26,524 nt of DNA from CAKVLS01 sp045605365 (GCA_045605365.1 JAZUPV010000102.1:1-26524), one strand, 5' to 3'; shown: positions 1 to 6,256, numbered from the stretch's first letter. Notes: generated by a model not told the origin, from the letters alone. Numbers and translations are program-made.

Positions 1-11
1 AAAATACCCTA

Positions 12-40
12 TTGACGAGCAAAAATTTGTATGTTAGAAT
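12..40 (+). promoter_or_regulatory. Sigma-A promoter of the 72-611 gene
   Basis: TTGACG (12-17), a 17-nt spacer and TAGAAT (35-40) form a near-consensus housekeeping promoter. The expected transcript start near 46-48 leaves a short leader that carries AGGAGA (58-63) ahead of the ATG at 72. Confidence 0.75.
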
Positions 41-71
41 ATATACAACAAATATATAGGAGATATGATTT

Positions 72-611
72 ATGGCAGAATTAGACAACAAATATATACC
101 AATGCAAGGTGATGTTACATACACTATTGACATCAGACCTAAAAAAGTAGACCCAACAGGAAGAATTAGATCTGCAGAAGAAATTAAAAAGGGAACTAAA
201 GAGTTTGTACACACTGTTTATATTGATACAGTTGGCAATGTTTACATAATCCCTTCAAAATTTGAAGATGGCGAATGGGTTGACGCTTATACCCCTAGAG
301 ATATTATTCAAGCAGCTATGGGTGATGAAGAAGCAAAAAAAGTTTTAGATGATGCTCGTGCGCAAATTAAACAACAATTTGGTAAAGACCTTATGTCTGA
401 CGGCTTTATGCAAAGATTATACGACCAAGAAAAAGACGCAATCTTAGACAGCGTTAACAGAAGACGTTTAGAAGACGGTGAAGAACCAATTGATATGAAA
501 ATGCCAAAATCTCCAAAAACTGCTAATAACTTTACTCGTGCAGAGTTGAACACAGTTTTAGCTACAGCTCAACCAATACAATCTAATGGTCAAGTACCAC
601 CAGAAGGTTAA
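72..611 (+). CDS. Hypothetical protein, 179 aa
   Basis: I do not recognise this protein. The start is ATG at 72 with AGGAGA eight bases upstream. No signal peptide or membrane segment is visible, so it is probably cytosolic. The first half (to about residue 75) looks like mixed beta structure, with aromatic and hydrophobic strands such as HTVYIDTVGNVYIIP. Residues about 78-140 are strongly charged and predicted helical (EEAKKVLDDARAQIKQQF and following). The last 40 residues are polar, Pro/Gln-rich and probably disordered. Its own promoter and a strong terminator make it a single-gene unit just upstream of rpmG-secE-nusG. Nothing ties it functionally to translation beyond position. Real coding is supported by the ribosome-binding site, ribosomal-gene-like codon use and the terminator placed right after the stop. 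Confidence 0.8.
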   Translation: MAELDNKYIPMQGDVTYTIDIRPKKVDPTGRIRSAEEIKKGTKEFVHTVYIDTVGNVYIIPSKFEDGEWVDAYTPRDIIQAAMGDEEAKKVLDDARAQIKQQFGKDLMSDGFMQRLYDQEKDAILDSVNRRRLEDGEEPIDMKMPKSPKTANNFTRAELNTVLATAQPIQSNGQVPPEG

Positions 612-620
612 TAATTGATA

Positions 621-650
621 AAAGACATCGTATGATGTCTTTTTCTTTAT
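621..650 (+). terminator. Intrinsic terminator after the 72-611 gene
   Basis: A perfect 9-bp stem (AAAGACATC, 621-629, with GATGTCTTT, 634-642) closes a GTAT loop and runs into a T-rich tract. It begins 10 nt after the stop codon. Confidence 0.9.
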
Positions 651-658
651 TTTAGGGC

Positions 659-718
659 AAAATAGCACCAAAAACTTTTAAAAAAACTGTTGACATACGG
701 GGCGGTGTATGATAAAAT
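659..718 (+). promoter_or_regulatory. Promoter with phased A-tracts for the rpmG-secE-nusG-rplKA unit
   Basis: TTGACA (690-695), a 17-nt spacer and TAAAAT (713-718). Directly upstream are A-tracts at 659-662, 670-674 and 680-686, spaced about one helical turn apart and ending just before the -35. This matches an UP-element or curved-DNA arrangement of the kind expected at highly expressed ribosomal promoters. Confidence 0.85.
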
Positions 719-770
719 CTTATCAGCACTCATAGATTTGGGTGTTAATTTTTTGAAAAGGTTAATTTTT

Positions 771-920
771 ATGAGAACTAAAATCACATTAGCATGTACA
801 GAATGTAAACAAAGAAATTACGACAATATGAAAAACAAGAAAAATGACCCAGACAGAATTGAAATGAGCAAATACTGCAAATTCTGCAAAAAACACACTG
901 TTCACAAAGAGACTAAGTAA
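771..920 (+). CDS. rpmG: 50S ribosomal protein L33 (zinc-binding form)
   Basis: L33 is a small protein of the large ribosomal subunit near the E site. The product is 49 aa, the usual family length. It keeps two CxxC pairs (Cys9/Cys12 and Cys36/Cys39), which mark the zinc-ribbon C+ form rather than the zinc-independent one. The start is ATG at 771 with a modest GAAAAGG (755-761) upstream. An in-frame upstream start near 690 would lie inside the -35 promoter element and is rejected. It is first in a unit with secE and nusG 21 and 377 nt downstream, the standard bacterial order. Bacteria that hold both L33 forms often switch to the C- form under zinc limitation; no second copy is in this window. 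Confidence 0.96.
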   Translation: MRTKITLACTECKQRNYDNMKNKKNDPDRIEMSKYCKFCKKHTVHKETK

Positions 921-941
921 TCGTTTAGGGGGAATTTTTTT

Positions 942-1268
942 ATGGCACAAGACCAAAAAAATACTGCCGAAGTTAGCCCAAAAAAGCAAAAGCGTCTTTT
1001 AAAGCAAGCAGAAAAAGAACAAGCTAAAGCTTCAAAAGAACAAGCAAAGGCAAAAAAGGCTAAAAAGAAAGAAAAGAAAACAAACACACTAGTTAAGAAA
1101 GTTAAAGAAACTGGTTCAGAGTTAAAGAAAGTTACCTGGCCTAGTTTTTCTACGGTTGTCAAAAATACTGGTATAGTACTTGGCTTCGTAGTTATCTCAC
1201 TAGTTGTATTGTTTGGTATCGAAACATTACTTGGACTTTTATACGATGTGTTTACAGGTGCTCTATAG
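942..1268 (+). CDS. secE: Preprotein translocase subunit SecE
   Basis: SecE is the clamp subunit that stabilises SecY in the SecYEG channel in the cytoplasmic membrane. The 108-aa product carries the family signature GSELKKVTWPS (residues about 58-68), forming the amphipathic surface helix, followed by one transmembrane helix (about 74-98). That is the single-span form typical outside the gamma-proteobacteria. The first 55 residues are an unusual Lys/Ala/Gln/Glu-rich, strongly basic helical extension, longer than in many Gram-positive SecE proteins of about 60-70 aa. AGGGGGA (927-933) precedes ATG at 942. It lies between rpmG and nusG as expected. Confidence 0.96.
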   Translation: MAQDQKNTAEVSPKKQKRLLKQAEKEQAKASKEQAKAKKAKKKEKKTNTLVKKVKETGSELKKVTWPSFSTVVKNTGIVLGFVVISLVVLFGIETLLGLLYDVFTGAL

Positions 1269-1297
1269 AGCAAATATAAATAGAGGGTTTTTGTTTA

Positions 1298-1819
1298 ATG
1301 GAAAATAATGAAGCAAAATGGTATGTTTTGCATACACTTTCTGGTTACGAAAATGTTGCAAAAACTAACCTAGAAATGGTTGTCAAAAAATACAATATGG
1401 AAAACCGCGTTTTTGATATTATCATTCCTATTGAAGAAACTATTGAAGAACGCAACGGAAAAAAGAAACTTGTTCAACACAAGCTACTTCCAAGTTATAT
1501 TGTAGTTAAGATGATATATGGTGATGACCTATGGCACAACATTACACGTACTCGTGGTATCACAGGTTTTGTTGGTCCTAACGGTAGAGCATTGCCTTTA
1601 ACTGATGACGAAGTTCGTAGACTTCATCTAGAGAAGATTATCGTAGACGTAGACTTACGTGCTAATGATAAGATTGAAGTTATCGATGGTCCTTTGACAG
1701 GTGCCGTTGGTACAGTTATTTCTGTCGATGTAGAAAATGCTAAACTTAAAGCAAATGTAGAGATGTTTGGTCGTGACACTGCAGTTGACCTTGAGCTTAG
1801 CCAAGTAAGAAAAATTTAA
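1298..1819 (+). CDS. nusG: Transcription termination/antitermination factor NusG
   Basis: NusG binds the clamp of RNA polymerase and modulates pausing, Rho action and transcription-translation coupling. At 173 aa it has the compact two-domain form. The N-terminal NGN domain begins with WYVLHTLSGYENVAKTNLE (about 8-26). The C-terminal KOW domain contains EVIDGPLTGAVGTVISVD (about 127-144). AGAGGG upstream of ATG at 1298 serves as the ribosome-binding site. It is followed after 100 nt by rplK, and that gap holds the first L1-type RNA element. No insertion domain is present. Confidence 0.97.
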   Translation: MENNEAKWYVLHTLSGYENVAKTNLEMVVKKYNMENRVFDIIIPIEETIEERNGKKKLVQHKLLPSYIVVKMIYGDDLWHNITRTRGITGFVGPNGRALPLTDDEVRRLHLEKIIVDVDLRANDKIEVIDGPLTGAVGTVISVDVENAKLKANVEMFGRDTAVDLELSQVRKI

Positions 1820-1857
1820 TATTGGTACATCCAAAGATATTTCTTTGATTGTATATA

Positions 1858-1900
1858 GTGGGAGAATTGTAAATTTGTTGATGCAATTCGTTTAAACCAC
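1858..1900 (+). promoter_or_regulatory. Putative L1-binding RNA element before rplK
   Basis: The RNA folds as GTGG (1858-1861) with CCAC (1897-1900), enclosing a 2-nt 5' bulge, a 6-bp inner stem (GAATTG 1864-1869 with CAATTC 1884-1889) and a 7-nt 3' bulge (1890-1896). This asymmetric loop between two helices matches the known L1 target in 23S rRNA helices 76-77, with its GTGGGAG strand. GAGGAGGA (1903-1910) follows at once, so L1 binding could block translation of rplK. The regulator is inferred from family knowledge; the fold is seen. Confidence 0.7.
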
Positions 1901-1919
1901 ACGAGGAGGATAATTTATT

Positions 1920-2351
1920 ATGGCTGTTAACAAAAAGATTAGTGCTGTTGTTAAATTACAACTTCCTGCAGGTAAAGCAACACCGGGACCACCAGTAGGT
2001 TCTTCTCTTGGACCTCACGGTATCAATATCGCCGGTTTTACTAAGGAATTCAATGACAAAACAGCAAACCAAGCAGGTCTTATCATACCAGTAGTTATTA
2101 CTATCTATGCTGACCGTAGCTTTGATTTTGTATTGAAAACCCCACCAGCAGCAGTTTTAATTAAAAAAGCATGCAATATCGAAAGTGGATCTGCTAAACC
2201 TAACAAGACCAAAGTTGCAACTATCACTATGGCTCAAGTTAAAGAAATCGCAGAACTAAAAATGCCAGACTTAAATGCTGCAAGTCTTGATAGTGCTATC
2301 AGTATGATTAAAGGTACTGCAAGAAGTATGGGCGTTACAGTCGTTGACTAA
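1920..2351 (+). CDS. rplK: 50S ribosomal protein L11
   Basis: L11 forms the GTPase-associated centre at the base of the L7/L12 stalk and contacts EF-G and, during starvation, RelA-type enzymes. The 143-aa length is standard. The N-terminal domain carries KLQLPAGKATPGPPVGSSLG (about 12-31), with the conserved Pro-rich linker contacts. The C-terminal RNA-binding domain includes KTPPAAVLIKKA (about 74-85) and ends with the helix AISMIKGTARSMGVTVVD. ATG at 1920 has GAGGAGGA nine bases upstream. It is followed after 54 nt by rplA, with the second L1-type element between them. Confidence 0.98.
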   Translation: MAVNKKISAVVKLQLPAGKATPGPPVGSSLGPHGINIAGFTKEFNDKTANQAGLIIPVVITIYADRSFDFVLKTPPAAVLIKKACNIESGSAKPNKTKVATITMAQVKEIAELKMPDLNAASLDSAISMIKGTARSMGVTVVD

Positions 2352-2359
2352 TTTTAATA

Positions 2360-2394
2360 GTGGGAGAACTTAATGATAAGTTCAATATCACCAC
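2360..2394 (+). promoter_or_regulatory. Second putative L1-binding RNA element, before rplA
   Basis: The architecture is the same as the element before rplK. GTGG (2360-2363) pairs with CCAC (2391-2394), the inner stem is GAACTT (2366-2371) with AAGTTC (2378-2383), and the 3' bulge is again 7 nt (2384-2390, AATATCA). The 3' strand resembles the 23S L1 site strand ending in GAAATACCACC. AGGAGG (2395-2400) abuts the outer stem, so protein binding would occlude the rplA ribosome-binding site. Confidence 0.72.
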
Positions 2395-2405
2395 AGGAGG
2401 TAAAA

Positions 2406-3098
2406 ATGAAAGTAGGAAAAAGATATAAAGAATGCGTTCAAGCTTTTGACAAAACTCAAACTTTTGAACAAAAAGAAGCTCTTGATATCGTAGTTAAAAA
2501 CGCTAAAGCTAAGTTTGACGAAACAGTTGAACTTCACATCAAGCTTGGTGTTGACGGTAGAAACGCAGACCAACAAGTTAGAGGAACAGTTGTTCTTCCA
2601 GCTGGTACTGGTAAGAGTGTAAAAGTTTTGGTTATCGCTAAAGGCGACAAAGCTGATGACGCTACAAAAGCAGGTGCTGATATCGTTGGCGCTGAAGACA
2701 TCATCGCAAAAATCCAAGGTGGCTGGCTAGACTTTGACGTATGTATCACAACTCCAGATATGATGGGTCTTGTTGGTCGTATCGCAAAAGTTCTTGGACC
2801 AAGAGGCTTAATGCCAAATCCAAAGAGCGGTACAGTTACTATGGACGTTAAAAAAGCTATCAATGATGTTAAAGCTGGTAAAGTTGAATACAGACTTGAC
2901 AAAAACAATATCATCCACGTTGCTATCGGTAAAGCAAGTTTTGGTACTGAAAAGTTATTAGAGAACTTCGAAGCTCTTATGACTGCAGTAGTAAAAGCTA
3001 AACCAGCAGCGGCTAAAGGTACATATCTTCGTAGCGTAACTGTTACAAGCACTATGGGACCTGGCGTTAAAGTTGCCTACAAAGCAGCTACAGTTTAA
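2406..3098 (+). CDS. rplA: 50S ribosomal protein L1
   Basis: L1 binds the mobile L1 stalk of 23S rRNA and in many bacteria represses its own operon by binding an rRNA-like site in the mRNA. The product is 230 aa, the usual length, starting MKVGKRYKECVQAFD. It includes GRNADQQVRGTVVLPAGTGK (about 51-70) and the conserved ITTPDMMGLVGRIAKVLGPR segment followed by GLMPNPKSGTVT. I chose ATG at 2406, five bases after AGGAGG (2395-2400). The in-frame ATG at 2373 lies inside the putative L1-binding hairpin and would add 11 atypical residues. It is the last gene of the unit, with a strong terminator after it. Confidence 0.97.
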   Translation: MKVGKRYKECVQAFDKTQTFEQKEALDIVVKNAKAKFDETVELHIKLGVDGRNADQQVRGTVVLPAGTGKSVKVLVIAKGDKADDATKAGADIVGAEDIIAKIQGGWLDFDVCITTPDMMGLVGRIAKVLGPRGLMPNPKSGTVTMDVKKAINDVKAGKVEYRLDKNNIIHVAIGKASFGTEKLLENFEALMTAVVKAKPAAAKGTYLRSVTVTSTMGPGVKVAYKAATV

Positions 3099-3114
3099 TT
3101 TATATAACTAATAA

Positions 3115-3144
3115 AAAACAACCTTAGCTAAGGTTGTTTTTTTT
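3115..3144 (+). terminator. Intrinsic terminator after rplA
   Basis: A long near-palindromic stem (ACAACCTTAG with CTAAGGTTGT, centred at 3127/3128) is followed by a run of eight T. It ends the rpmG-rplA unit and separates rplA from rplJ. Confidence 0.92.
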
Positions 3145-3193
3145 GTTGTCTAATTGATGTGTTAAAAATAGGGGCTTTTATTAATTATTATTA

Positions 3194-3204
3194 TGTGGTA
3201 TAAT
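3194..3204 (+). promoter_or_regulatory. Extended -10 promoter of the 3219-3776 gene
   Basis: TGTGG precedes TATAAT (3199-3204), which is the TRTGn extended -10 form. The -35 region (TTTTAT, 3176-3181) is poor, so recognition probably relies on the extended -10. The predicted transcript start (about 3210-3212) is only 7-9 nt before the ATG at 3219. Confidence 0.72.
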
Positions 3205-3218
3205 ATAAATAGGATAAA

Positions 3219-3776
3219 ATGATGAGAGTTTATAGATATTTAGATGAAACAGAACTAGCCCTTTTTGAAATGGGTGAAATGGACAAAATAGGCACAACTT
3301 ATCCTAGAAGATGTGAGCAAAATACCCATAGGTACCAACCAGGGGTAAAATACCTACACTTTTTTAGAGATTTGGACGACTTGAACTATATAAGAAGAAT
3401 CAATAACCAGCCTAACACACATTATTATATATGCCAGTTTAGTATTGACCCAATAACACTTATTAGACATTCTGGTACTGGTTATTATGAAGCGAGTGGT
3501 TATGATATAGACGTCAACAAGGTTAGAGAATATGCAATACCAGTTAGCGAAATAGAACCAGACGACCTAAAGTTTTATATAAAAGACCAAGACAGAAACA
3601 TCACTTCTAAAGAAGCATATTCAAGGTTTGAATCTAAAAAGTGTTCTATGCCAACACCTAAATTTGAAGAAGAACCAGTAGAAGAAGTCGAAGAAGACGA
3701 GGTAGAATACGAGCCAGAACCTGACTTAAAGACAAAGATAGAGTCTTTTACTAAGATTGACGACGTTTGCTTTTAA
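3219..3776 (+). CDS. Hypothetical protein, 185 aa
   Basis: Function is not recognised. The start is ATG at 3219 (a second ATG follows at 3222) with AGGAT at 3211-3215. The first ~120 residues look like a compact globular domain. It opens with RVYRYLDETELALFEMG, then has NTHRYQPGVKYLHFFRDLDD, CQFSIDPITLI, GTGYYEASGYDIDVNKV and REYAIPVSEI. I have a general memory of similar unnamed clostridial proteins with a YRYL start, a KYLHFF block and a C-terminal REYAIP, but no assigned function. From about residue 145 the tail is very acidic (EEEPVEEVEEDEVEYEPEP). No membrane segment is seen. It is a self-contained unit, with its own promoter and terminator, lodged between rplA and rplJ, which are normally adjacent. 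A relation to ADP-ribosyltransferase-type folds is conceivable from the R/H/Y/E pattern but is only a guess. Confidence 0.82.
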   Translation: MMRVYRYLDETELALFEMGEMDKIGTTYPRRCEQNTHRYQPGVKYLHFFRDLDDLNYIRRINNQPNTHYYICQFSIDPITLIRHSGTGYYEASGYDIDVNKVREYAIPVSEIEPDDLKFYIKDQDRNITSKEAYSRFESKKCSMPTPKFEEEPVEEVEEDEVEYEPEPDLKTKIESFTKIDDVCF

Positions 3777-3818
3777 ATAGTGCAAATAGTCAAATAGAAA
3801 ACTATATTATAGAATATA

Positions 3819-3861
3819 AGTGAGTAGATTATAGGATAAACTCTATAGACTCACTTTTTTT
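3819..3861 (+). terminator. Intrinsic terminator after the 3219-3776 gene
   Basis: AGTGAGT (3819-3825) pairs with ACTCACT (3849-3855). An inner TATAG/CTATA stem extends the hairpin, and seven T follow. Confidence 0.88.
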
Positions 3862-3906
3862 GTTATATTTGTTTCTTTAAAGTCAAAAATAATATCAATA
3901 AAATGG

Positions 3907-3934
3907 TTGACAAATCATAATATTGTGGTATAAT
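3907..3934 (+). promoter_or_regulatory. Promoter of rplJ-rplL
   Basis: TTGACA (3907-3912), a 16-nt spacer and TATAAT (3929-3934), with TGTGG just before the -10 (extended -10). Both hexamers match consensus. About 145 nt of leader separates it from the rplJ start. Confidence 0.9.
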
Positions 3935-3950
3935 AACAACGTTAAATTAA

Positions 3951-4058
3951 ATCTTCTGCCTAAGACAGCAAGTGGAGTTAGCTCCGTAAGTCTTGCCGAG
4001 GTAAGTTATAAGTTTGTTAAGACACCCTTATGCTTATTTTCGGCATAAGGTTTTTTTT
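3951..4058 (+). ncRNA. L10 ribosomal protein leader
   Basis: This is recognised as the Firmicutes-type L10 leader of the rplJ-rplL mRNA, bound by the L10(L12)4 complex to repress the operon. Visible hallmarks are CTGCCTAAGACAG near 3957, GGAG-TTAG-CTCC (3974-3985), GCAAG (3968-3972) pairing with CTTGC (3992-3996), CTTGCCGAGGT, and a terminal hairpin (CCTTATGC 4026-4033 with GCATAAGG 4043-4050) followed by eight T. The last hairpin is an attenuator, so excess L10-L12 would favour premature termination before rplJ. The fold was read by eye; the family assignment is from memory of the conserved sequence. Confidence 0.88.
4026..4058 (+). terminator. Attenuator hairpin within the L10 leader
   Basis: A perfect 8-bp stem with a TTATTTTCG-type loop and eight T lies 27 nt before the rplJ start. 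It is a conditional terminator, not the end of a unit. Confidence 0.85.
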
Positions 4059-4084
4059 AACTAATTTATAATAGGAGGATAATC

Positions 4085-4576
4085 GTGAGCGCTAATCTTA
4101 CAGCCAAAAAAGAAATTGTCGAAGAAATCAAATCAAGACTTTCTAGTGCAAAAAGCGTTGTATTTGTAGAATACAAAGGTATCAACGTAGAACAAGACAC
4201 AAACCTTCGTAAAGCATTTAGAGAAAGTGGTGTAGAGTACAAAGTTTACAAAAACCGTCTTTTAGTAAAAGCTTTTGAAGAACTTGGTATCACTGGTTAT
4301 GACGCTAAACTTCTTGAAGGTACAACTTCTGTTGCATTTGCAAAAGACGAAGTTGCTGCAGCTTCAATAGTTTACAAAAAAGCAAAAGAATTTGACAATA
4401 TCATCAAAGCAAAATTTGGTATTCTTGATGGTCAAGTTATTGACGCATCTAAAGTTGAAGCATTGTCTAAGATCCCATCTAAAGATGTTCTTATCGCTAT
4501 GCTTATGGGTATGCTTAAAGCCCCAGTTTCTGCACTTGCTCGTGCACTTAACGAAATTGCAAAAAAAGCAAACTAA
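4085..4576 (+). CDS. rplJ: 50S ribosomal protein L10
   Basis: L10 anchors the L7/L12 dimers to the stalk base and, as the L10-L12 complex, represses this operon through the leader upstream. The 163-aa product has the N-terminal RNA-binding domain (AKKEIVEEIKSRLSSAKSVV, about 7-26, then TNLRKAFRESGVEYKVYKNR, about 40-59). The C-terminal helix (PVSALARALNEIAKKAN) binds L12 dimers. The start is GTG at 4085, five bases after AGGAGGA (4073-4079); MSANLTAKKE fits the family start. rplL follows after 50 nt with no terminator between. Confidence 0.97.
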   Translation: MSANLTAKKEIVEEIKSRLSSAKSVVFVEYKGINVEQDTNLRKAFRESGVEYKVYKNRLLVKAFEELGITGYDAKLLEGTTSVAFAKDEVAAASIVYKKAKEFDNIIKAKFGILDGQVIDASKVEALSKIPSKDVLIAMLMGMLKAPVSALARALNEIAKKAN

Positions 4577-4626
4577 TTATTAAATAAAAATTATATTTTA
4601 AAAAAAATCAAAGGGAGATTATAAAA

Positions 4627-4998
4627 ATGGCAGATTTGAATAAAATCGTTGAAGAAATCAAAACTCTTTCAGTTATGGAAGTAGCAGATCTAGTTAAAAT
4701 GCTAGAAGAAGAATTTGGAGTAAGTGCAGCAGCAGCTGTTGCAGCTCCAGTAGCAGGTGGCGCAGCAGAAGCAGCCGCTGAAGAAAAATCAGAATTTACA
4801 GTAGCTCTTAAAGAAGTTGGCGCTAACAAAATCGCAGTTATCAAAGTTGTTAGAGAAGTTACAGGTCTTGGCCTTTCTGAAGCTAAAGCTTTGGTTGATG
4901 GCGCTCCTTCAACTATTAAAGAAAACGTTCCAGCAGAACAAGCTAAAGAAATGGAAGCTAAACTTAAAGAAGCTGGCGCAACTGTTGAACTTAAGTAA
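4627..4998 (+). CDS. rplL: 50S ribosomal protein L7/L12
   Basis: L7/L12 is the multi-copy stalk protein that recruits and activates the translational GTPases. The 123-aa length is typical. Residues 1-30 form the helical dimerisation domain that binds L10. Residues about 34-53 are the Ala/Gly/Pro flexible hinge (SAAAAVAAPVAGGAAEAAA). The C-terminal domain begins at EKSEFTVALKEVGANKIAV and contains VVREVTGLGLSEAKALVDG, the factor-binding surface. AAGGGAGA (4611-4618) precedes ATG at 4627. It is followed by a terminator, whereas rpoB is the usual next gene. Confidence 0.98.
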   Translation: MADLNKIVEEIKTLSVMEVADLVKMLEEEFGVSAAAAVAAPVAGGAAEAAAEEKSEFTVALKEVGANKIAVIKVVREVTGLGLSEAKALVDGAPSTIKENVPAEQAKEMEAKLKEAGATVELK

Positions 4999-5030
4999 TT
5001 TTAGTAAGTTTACAAGTTATCCTACCACAA

Positions 5031-5061
5031 AAAAGTGCAAATTTGATTTTGCACTTTTTTT
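5031..5061 (+). terminator. Intrinsic terminator after rplL
   Basis: AAAAGTGCAAA (5031-5041) pairs with TTTGCACTTTT (5048-5058), and the T run continues. It closes the rplJL unit, so read-through into rpoB, as in most bacteria, does not occur here. Confidence 0.9.
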
Positions 5062-5074
5062 ATTTTGACCTTGT

Positions 5075-5104
5075 TTGACAATGAACAAATCTTTGTGTTA
5101 TAGT
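5075..5104 (+). promoter_or_regulatory. Promoter of the 5129-6205 gene
   Basis: TTGACA (5075-5080), an 18-nt spacer and TATAGT (5099-5104), with TGTGT before the -10 (TRTGn extended -10). Confidence 0.8.
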
Positions 5105-5128
5105 ATATTTAGCAAAGGAGATTTTTTT

Positions 5129-6205
5129 ATGGCTGAACAAAAAAAGAGATTCCTTACAGTAGAAGATTTGTATATAGAACAACCTACTGAAGATAGCGCA
5201 GGCGTTCTTCATCCAGAAGCCCAAGCTATGATGGATAGAATCGACCGTATTATAACAAAACCTACCTTTAACTCTAGGGTAGCGCTTACTCCACCAAAAA
5301 ACGCAAGAGAAGCACGTGCTAGATCTTATGACTGGAAGAAAAACCACGCTAGATATGAACAAGAAAATTTAGAGTATTTAAGAGATACTGTTATACAAAA
5401 CCCTGCTTTGTTGTTAGCTCCAGAGCAAGAGTATTTTCACGATGTAGCTTTTAGAGCAAACCATGGTCACTTTGATACACAAATGCTACCTGTTATGCAG
5501 GCTTGGTTAAATGACCCACAAGTACTAGCAACAGCTAGACAAATAGAAGATATTGCTTTTGATATGACTGCACTAGGTCATTACGAAGTGACAAAAGCTT
5601 TGATGCAAGATAAGAACTTTGTTTTAGGCAAGTTTTCTACCTTAGACGTTAGTGTTGTGGGTAATGCGATGTTGCATCACGCTTCAAGAAATAGTATCGG
5701 TGTTGCTATGTATGGCGAACAAGAAGGCATTATGTCTATACTTGATGTGGTACTAAAAGATGATGACCTTCGTATGCAAACCAATGAAGATAGCCAAACA
5801 ATCTTGTACGAATGTGCAAGATATGCCAATGTAGAAGCTTTTAGAGAAGCTATCAAACACGATGACTTGCGTCTATACAAAGATGACAACGGTAGAAATA
5901 TCGCAATGCAAGTTGCTTCTATGATTTATTTTTCAAAGAAGGGCAGCAAAACCGACTTATCAAAATATGAACTTGCAGGTCTACAAGAATGTCTTGCAGA
6001 ATGTATGAAATATCAAGATTTGGTAGAGCAACCTACAGGTTTCTATGCTTTTGATGACGAAAAACCTTTTGAAGAAATGGCAAAAGAAAGAAAGTTTCTT
6101 ACAAAGGCAGAACTCGACACAGCTCATCAAGCGTCTCAAACAGAGCCTACCACTCAAAATACACCTACTGAACATTCACAAGATGATGGGGCAGTTCAAG
6201 CGTAA
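5129..6205 (+). CDS. Ankyrin-repeat-like cytosolic protein, 358 aa
   Basis: No precise family is recognised. ATG at 5129 is chosen because AAAGGAG (5114-5120) sits nine bases before it. An in-frame upstream start at 5075 falls on the -35 of the promoter. There is no signal peptide or membrane helix. Residues about 75-165 form helical segments with NHGHFDTQMLPVMQAWLNDP and LGHYEVTKALMQDKNF, which resemble degenerate repeat units. About 178-212, 219-250 and 252-290 look like ankyrin-type helix pairs with a D-x2-G/D-turn spacing (DSQTILYECARYANVEAFRE; DDLRLYKDDNGRNIAMQVAS). Such repeats bind other proteins. The C-terminal 30 residues are Thr/Gln/Pro-rich and disordered. It has its own promoter and terminator. 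The ankyrin label is from pattern, not a search. Confidence 0.72.
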   Translation: MAEQKKRFLTVEDLYIEQPTEDSAGVLHPEAQAMMDRIDRIITKPTFNSRVALTPPKNAREARARSYDWKKNHARYEQENLEYLRDTVIQNPALLLAPEQEYFHDVAFRANHGHFDTQMLPVMQAWLNDPQVLATARQIEDIAFDMTALGHYEVTKALMQDKNFVLGKFSTLDVSVVGNAMLHHASRNSIGVAMYGEQEGIMSILDVVLKDDDLRMQTNEDSQTILYECARYANVEAFREAIKHDDLRLYKDDNGRNIAMQVASMIYFSKKGSKTDLSKYELAGLQECLAECMKYQDLVEQPTGFYAFDDEKPFEEMAKERKFLTKAELDTAHQASQTEPTTQNTPTEHSQDDGAVQA

Positions 6206-6221
6206 TATAGATTAAAAATAA

Positions 6222-6256
6222 AAAACCTACTAGATTTTAGTAGGTTTTATTTTTTA
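6222..6256. terminator. Bidirectional terminator between convergent genes
   Basis: AAAACCTACTA (6222-6232) pairs with TAGTAGGTTTT (6238-6248). T-rich sequence flanks it on the right and A-rich on the left, so it can stop both the plus-strand 5129 gene and the minus-strand 7021 gene, whose stop codon lies in it. Confidence 0.87.

Noticed and set aside
690..770. In-frame upstream start giving L33 a 27-residue extension
   Set aside because: This stretch holds the -35 and -10 of the promoter, so it is not transcribed; ATG at 771 gives the exact L33 length.
2373..2405. Upstream ATG for rplA
   Set aside because: It lies in the putative L1-binding hairpin without a ribosome-binding site, while ATG at 2406 is five bases after AGGAGG and fits L1.
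2534..3052. Long minus-strand open frame opposite rplA
   Set aside because: Entirely within a conserved ribosomal gene and without start signals; a codon-bias shadow.
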